DNA of 64,000 bases, taken from contig NC_060259.1 of the NCBI RefSeq assembly GCF_921293095.1, forward strand, positions 27,287,812 to 27,351,811. The letters run 5' to 3'. Under the pieces are notes generated by a model. The model saw only the letters and a program-made list of their open reading frames with translations, was not told where the DNA came from and did not search any database. Shown here piece by piece: positions 60,701 to 64,000 of this stretch. Numbering within the stretch: the first letter of the stretch is position 1; every line of letters begins with the position of its first letter. Position numbers and translations under genes: made by a program. Source of the DNA: Ischnura elegans (lineage: Eukaryota > Arthropoda > Insecta > Odonata > Coenagrionidae).

Positions 60701-63022
60701 TTCTATCACTCATTATGGAAAAAATATCATCTCTTCATCATCAACAAATTTTTCATCTCAAAAGGAAATAGTTAAGCCTAGAAAAAACAGAAATTCAGTT
60801 TGTTATCCTTGATGGTTGACTTGTTCACTCTATATCATCTAACTTTTCCACTTAACAAGGTTTTTTACAACAACATATATCCCATGGACTTTATAGGAAA
60901 TTTTGCTCAAGGATTTGGTTCATTGTTCATGTGGAAGCAATTTCACCACTAAGAGAATATGGTCATAAGGCCTACTGCCGTGTAATCTCTCAAGACTAAC
61001 CTTGACCTTTGTTTTTTTTCAGTGTGTGCTCCACATATTCTTGCCTTGTTTGGCAGCCTCCTGTTGAGTCCCATATGGACATGATCATATTGAACATCTC
61101 TTACTCTAAATTTGTGGGTTTTGGGAATAAAACTTTTATGGGATTTTAGTCTGTTGTTTTTAATTGAGTAACTACGTGTTTTGATTTTTTAATGCATTTC
61201 ACTCTTTTAATAGTGTTAGTGTTAACAAGCTTAATTATTCAGAAAAATCAAATAGCTCAAATTAGAGCTAGTAATCAAAATTGTCTATTAGACATAAAAA
61301 GTGGCTATTATACATAAAGTGGTATGGTCCTTCTTCTTAATGGCTGCAAACGAAGTGATTCTATATTTTTTCATTTTCATATCCATTTAGTTAGCAGAGG
61401 ATGAGGAGAGGCTGCACCAACTCCTTGCTGCTCAGGATTTATTGGAAGAAGGTGATGAAATCGAGTTTGAGGTAAGCATTAAAGAATATGCAGAAAAGGA
61501 ATGATGACATTACTTATGCATTGTTCATTCTCTCTGCAACAGGCAAGGCCGAGAGTCAAAACTTCATGCTAGTATGAGTTTTTAGAACCCTATGGAGGTA
61601 CATATGTTATTTTTCTGCAGTCCAGTTTTGTTCTTCACAATTGTGTGCCATTGCTTGATATTCTCCTCCTGGCATTGAACCTGTATGCAAACTTTATCAC
61701 CAATGTTATTTTATTTAAGATGCATGTGTTGTGTATTCAGTTTCATATAAATTGGATGTACCGTGTATATGTGTGTCTTATGAGTGTGATTAATAATCTT
61801 CATCATCCATTATTATGGAGGCTTCTGCGGTGATTAAATTGGTGATTTTTTTCAGTTTAGTTCCGCATGGACTCATTTTTTGGCGGACGACAGTTTCGGG
61901 CGGATTTCAGCTCCTGTCTTCATGTCTAAATGATCTGCAGAGCTGCAATTCTTTATACATAAGGCTAGTCAGGCGCATGCTGAATTGTTTGGTTTGAATT
62001 CCATTGTTGGAAGAGCCATTTGAATGATGAAGCTAAAGGATAGCCGTCTTTATCTTTATCTTTATCTTTATTCATCCACGGCGAGGATTGGCCCTCGCGG
62101 ATGTTGTATACAACACATTTATGAAAACATTCGATACAACGAAACATACAAAACATGTACATTGGATCAAAACATTAGAAACACATACATTACAAAGATT
62201 AAATTTAAAATAAAAGAGAAGAAAAGTCCAGCTCAAAATACTCATGAATTGAGTACAGTGGATAATTGCACAGCCACTTTTCCAGCACATTTTTCAGTCT
62301 AGTGATGTGATTGTCTATGATGATAGTGATGTGTAGTGATAGTGATAGTGTCTATGATGATAGTGATGTCTAGTGATTGTCCCTATTGAAGTTATTTTCA
62401 TAAATAATAATAATTATTTCCCATAATAATAAGAATGAATATTTCCCTCGGCTGATAAGGGAGTCGATAGAAATTGCGAATCATGAAAATAACTTCAATA
62501 GGGAGGACAGCTATCCTTAAGCTTCATCATTCAAACGGCTCATCCAACAATGGAATTCAAGCCGAGCAAATCAGCGTGCGCCTGACTAGCCTTATAAATA
62601 AAGATTGCAGCTCTGCAGGTCATTTAGACATGAAGATGGGAGCTGAAATGCATTCGAAACTGTCGTCTGTCAAAAAATGAGTCAACGTGGAACTAACCCA
62701 AAAAACAATCACCAATTCATAATCCATTGTCAGAATCTGTGGAGATTTTATTTTCCTTCTCCTTTGTGCTACAAAAAGAAGCTTGTAATACTTACTATAT
62801 GCTCATGCATTTGTACTTGCTTCTCCAAACAACAATTCATTATGTATGCTCCCAAAAGTAGTTAATTACTTTCCTTGTATCTCCATACAGGCTATGCTGA
62901 AAGAATGTGGACTTAGTAATGAGTCTGAGTTATCAAAAAATATTCTTCAACTGCAAGCACGCATTGAGAAAACGAAGCAGAAGATAGCCTCTCTTACAAC
63001 TGCAGAAGAATCTGTCACTGAT
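48624..63022 (+). CDS. Arp5: Actin-related protein 5 (Arp5/ACTR5), first seven exons (partial gene)
   Basis: Seven exons join in frame into about 406 N-terminal residues. The order is a start region with [16 protein letters not shown] (actin-fold phosphate-1 loop), [62 protein letters not shown], the [10 protein letters not shown] region, LQLKYP, ITLSRVE, then the Arp5-specific charged helical insertion ([20 protein letters not shown], then [20 protein letters not shown]). The [10 protein letters not shown] block and the insertion are specific to Arp5 among actin-related proteins. Arp5 is a nuclear subunit of the INO80 remodeller; with Ies6 it couples ATPase action to nucleosome sliding. Orthologues are about 600 residues, so roughly 200 C-terminal residues lie beyond the right edge. 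Confidence 0.96.
48748..52169. other. Arp5 intron 1
   Basis: 3.4 kb with no recognised gene or element. It contains a strong hairpin at 48852-48881 (TACATGCTGCC, loop of 8, GGCAGCATGTA). Confidence 0.5.
52170..52267 (+). CDS. Arp5: Arp5 exon 2
   Basis: Acceptor TTTCAG ends at 52169. The G of exon 1 plus GG gives Gly, then [20 protein letters not shown] and [12 protein letters not shown]. Donor GTAATT at 52268 gives phase 0 and joins exon 3 correctly. A better-looking donor, GTAAGA at 52260, would shift the frame. Confidence 0.9.
52491..52680 (-). repeat. tRNA-derived SINE, minus orientation
   Basis: The minus strand carries GCCTCGATGGTGGCAGGGTA (box A region) and GTGGGTTCGAGTTCCAC (box B), with spacing as in a Gly-type tRNA, then a non-tRNA tail ending in ATTTATTTATTT-type sequence on the plus strand. 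Located in Arp5 intron 2. Confidence 0.6.
53141..53357 (+). CDS. Arp5: Arp5 exon 3
   Basis: Acceptor TTTCAG ends at 53140 and donor GTAAGT starts at 53358. The exon holds [38 protein letters not shown] and [17 protein letters not shown], all conserved in Arp5. The last base T is completed by TG of exon 4 to give Leu. The following intron carries a LINE fragment. Confidence 0.95.
53540..54995 (+). pseudogene. LINE ORF2 fragment in Arp5 intron 3
   Basis: A 294-residue frame (53540-54424) covers the linker and start of the reverse transcriptase ([44 protein letters not shown]-stop). After a frameshifted stretch, 54573-54995 continues with [38 protein letters not shown] and [10 protein letters not shown]. 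The catalytic box is CADD where YADD or FADD is expected. The Asp of the first motif is kept (FDFSKAF). The endonuclease domain is missing, so the insertion is 5'-truncated and dead. Same orientation as Arp5. Confidence 0.88.
54996..56095. other. Rest of Arp5 intron 3
   Basis: AT-rich, nothing recognised apart from the branch/polypyrimidine region before 56096. Confidence 0.4.
56096..56409 (+). CDS. Arp5: Arp5 exon 4
   Basis: Acceptor TTTTTCCAG ends at 56095 and donor GTAACT starts at 56410. It encodes [28 protein letters not shown], the nucleotide-binding region [17 protein letters not shown], the [19 protein letters not shown] block and ITLSRVE. The open frame past 56409 is intron. Confidence 0.95.
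56505..56756 (+). CDS. Arp5: Arp5 exon 5
   Basis: Acceptor ATCAAG ends at 56504 and donor GTGAGG starts at 56757; 84 codons, phase 0. It encodes [20 protein letters not shown], an acidic stretch, [11 protein letters not shown], and the first part of the Arp5-specific charged helix ([20 protein letters not shown]). Confidence 0.94.
57559..58907. mobile_element. TIR element, CAGTAGACTC family, in Arp5 intron 5
   Basis: TA then CAGTAGACTCTTGTTAATAC at the left; the right end is the complement of CAGTAGACTCTCGTTATTAT. About 1.35 kb with no transposase frame. Part of the inside recurs at 35470-35770. The right flanking dinucleotide is CA, perhaps a mutated TA. Probably a pogo/Tigger-type non-autonomous element. 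Confidence 0.65.
59202..59513 (-). pseudogene. Mariner transposase C-terminal half
   Basis: 103 residues with HDNAPVH and [12 protein letters not shown], then [14 protein letters not shown] and [15 protein letters not shown], the usual mariner C-terminus. Out of frame with the N-terminal half. Confidence 0.88.
59416..59880 (-). pseudogene. Mariner transposase N-terminal half
   Basis: HTH DNA-binding region: [60 protein letters not shown]. After VTEDL the frame runs into out-of-frame sequence from the deletion junction. Confidence 0.85.
60082..61390. other. Arp5 intron 5, right part
   Basis: AT-rich, nothing recognised. Confidence 0.4.
61391..61471 (+). CDS. Arp5: Arp5 exon 6
   Basis: Acceptor ATTTAG ends at 61390 and donor GTAAGC starts at 61472. 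Exactly 27 codons encode [20 protein letters not shown] followed by GDEIEFE. This matches the (D/E)RLxxLLxxQELLEDG region of the Arp5 insertion. It follows a 4.6-kb intron holding a TIR element and a mariner relic. Confidence 0.92.
62045..62071. repeat. (TTTATC)n microsatellite
   Basis: About four tandem TTTATC units inside the foldback element. Confidence 0.8.
62300..62375. repeat. GATAGTGATGT-type tandem repeat
   Basis: Short degenerate units of TGATAGTGA and GTCTATGATGATAGTGATG repeated at the centre of the foldback element. Confidence 0.6.
62891..63022 (+). CDS. Arp5: Arp5 exon 7
   Basis: Acceptor ATACAG ends at 62890 and donor GTGAGT starts at 63023; 44 codons, phase 0. It encodes [20 protein letters not shown], then [15 protein letters not shown] and TTAEESVTD. 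The LxxxGLxxxxEL...I.K.KQKI pattern matches the Arp5 helical insertion. The next exon was not found before the window ends. Confidence 0.9.
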
Positions 63023-64000
63023 GTGAGTGCTCAAAGCATAACCCATTACTATGTGTTAGTGCTTCATTTTGACTAATTTTGCTTACCAATTGGGAGGTAG
63101 TCATAGCAAAGACTTCACTCCATGGAATTGTGTTATTGTGAGTCTTACCCTTACTTTATACAACTCCATGTAAGAGGTAACGTATTGGTGGACTCAATCA
63201 TGGACGGACACGAACTACCTCTATAAGAGCTAGAAATGTAGAATTTAACAGATGTTCCATCTAGTTAAATTTTAGCTGTTTTAAGTTATTCATGAAATAT
63301 GCAAAAAAGTGAGCTTAAAAGGTCACTCTCAAAGCTCACTAGGGGTTAGGGGATTTAGTGTGTTGCTCATGTCCTATTTTACATTTTTTAGTTTACTACC
63401 AATGAATATTTCTTCAACAAATCACAAAGATGTCTCAAGTTCAGCATGATTGCAGCTAAGTTATGCATAAATAATTCCCATTGTTGTAACCAAATTTCTG
63501 CACAGCCTTGAAGTAAATTTTCTTGTTCTCTTTAGCAATTACGTGTCCCAATAAAGTGTGTAAGTTTAATGTGTAGATAATTTTCACGTGAATATAATAT
63601 TGAAGAGACAAACACAGAAACCAACTTCAGTACTGCAGATAACTGTTGCTCACTAACAAAACAAAACATGAAATACAGCAAATACAATGATTTTTGGTTT
63701 CATTAATGATGAAAAAATGGCAAATTGTGGGTGGAGGCAAAGATGTGCATTGAAATAATGATCGATTTTTAGAAATGCAGCATACTCCCAATTATCAGGG
63801 CTAATGATGGGGAGAGGCGGCACAAATAATTGAAAGACATGAATAATCCAAACTTTCACTTTTATTTCATGTATTTTTCATAATTCATGTAAATCAGACT
63901 GTTAATTATTATTTATGCACATTGTCTGTTATTTTAGGTTGCGTTCGGGAATAATTCACAGCTATCAATTCACGACTGCAATCTTTTTAGTGGCAAAAAC
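63023..64000. other. Start of Arp5 intron 7, window edge
   Basis: No exon could be assigned. A pyrimidine-AG followed by an open stretch at 63938-64000 does not match Arp5. Confidence 0.4.

Larger units (their letters stand above)
61838..62717. mobile_element. Foldback/long-TIR element in Arp5 intron 6
   Basis: 61838-62046 and the reverse complement of 62508-62717 match over about 190-200 bases at high identity, for example CATGTCTAAATGA, CTGCAGAGCTGCAAT, AAGGCTAGTCAGGCGCA and GAATTCCATTGTTGGA. The middle 460 bases hold TTTATC tandem repeats (62048-62071) and TAGTGATGTGATAG-like repeats (62285-62375). It ends about 170 bases before exon 7. No coding capacity. Confidence 0.8.

Noticed and set aside
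63938..64000. Possible Arp5 exon 8 after a TTTTAG acceptor
   Set aside because: The phase-0 translation (VAFGNNSQLSIHDC) does not resemble the next conserved Arp5 region; more likely intron or a repeat start.
1..64000. CRISPR arrays, operons, prophage or viral genes
   Set aside because: No regularly spaced repeats, no ribosome-binding sites or clustered intact ORFs; the coding content is spliced eukaryotic genes and transposon relics.

Overview
This is a stretch of animal nuclear genome, most likely from an insect or another arthropod. The evidence is two spliced conserved eukaryotic genes with large introns, an AT-rich background, and a dense mixture of old transposable elements (hAT, Tigger/pogo-like, mariner, piggyBac, non-LTR LINEs, tRNA-derived SINEs, MITEs) of arthropod style. 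The species cannot be named from the sequence. There is no prokaryotic, CRISPR or viral gene content.

Layout: (1) From the left edge to about 45.5 kb lies the 3' part of a plus-strand gene of the SERBP1/HABP4/vig family (ribosome- and RNA-binding, RGG-rich). Five coding exons are visible (6832-6903, 27484-27582, 29748-29961, 36635-36985, 41139-41201). They join in frame into about 265 C-terminal residues ending in a stop at 41199-41201. A long, transposon-poor 3' region follows, with polyadenylation hexamers near 42.9 kb and 45.53 kb. The 5' exons lie to the left of the window. (2) At 48.1-48.6 kb is a probable divergent promoter: a small unrecognised minus-strand ORF starts at 48225, and a plus-strand gene for actin-related protein 5 (Arp5/ACTR5, an INO80 chromatin-remodelling subunit) starts at 48624. 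Seven Arp5 exons are visible (48624-48747, 52170-52267, 53141-53357, 56096-56409, 56505-56756, 61391-61471, 62891-63022). They join in frame into about 406 residues. The C-terminal third lies beyond the right edge.

The introns are packed with mobile-element relics. Three related hAT-type elements (7076-8744, 17044-18974 in opposite orientation, 38983-40216) each have a perfect 8-bp target duplication. Two of them carry, nested or fused inside, sequence of a second TA-flanked terminal-inverted-repeat family whose separate copy is at 10353-12280. A three-level nest of elements occupies about 525-1795, and its layers can be separated because less interrupted copies occur at 30495-32229, 26424-26655 and 47343-47725. 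Other relics are three internally deleted mariner-like elements (19589-20519, 28719-29619, 59131-60079), a piggyBac element bounded by TTAA (22151-24996), a second piggyBac fragment (37895-38170), pieces of three LINEs (20878-21270, 46550-47330, 53540-54995), a Tigger DDE fragment (32893-33174), a foldback element with roughly 190-bp inverted repeats next to Arp5 exon 7 (61838-62717), and several MITE or SINE relics. All transposase and reverse-transcriptase reading frames seen are broken.

I found no convincing new biochemical system. The most interesting items are the composite hAT/second-family elements, the nested insertions that can be dated relative to each other, and the unidentified small gene head-to-head with Arp5.
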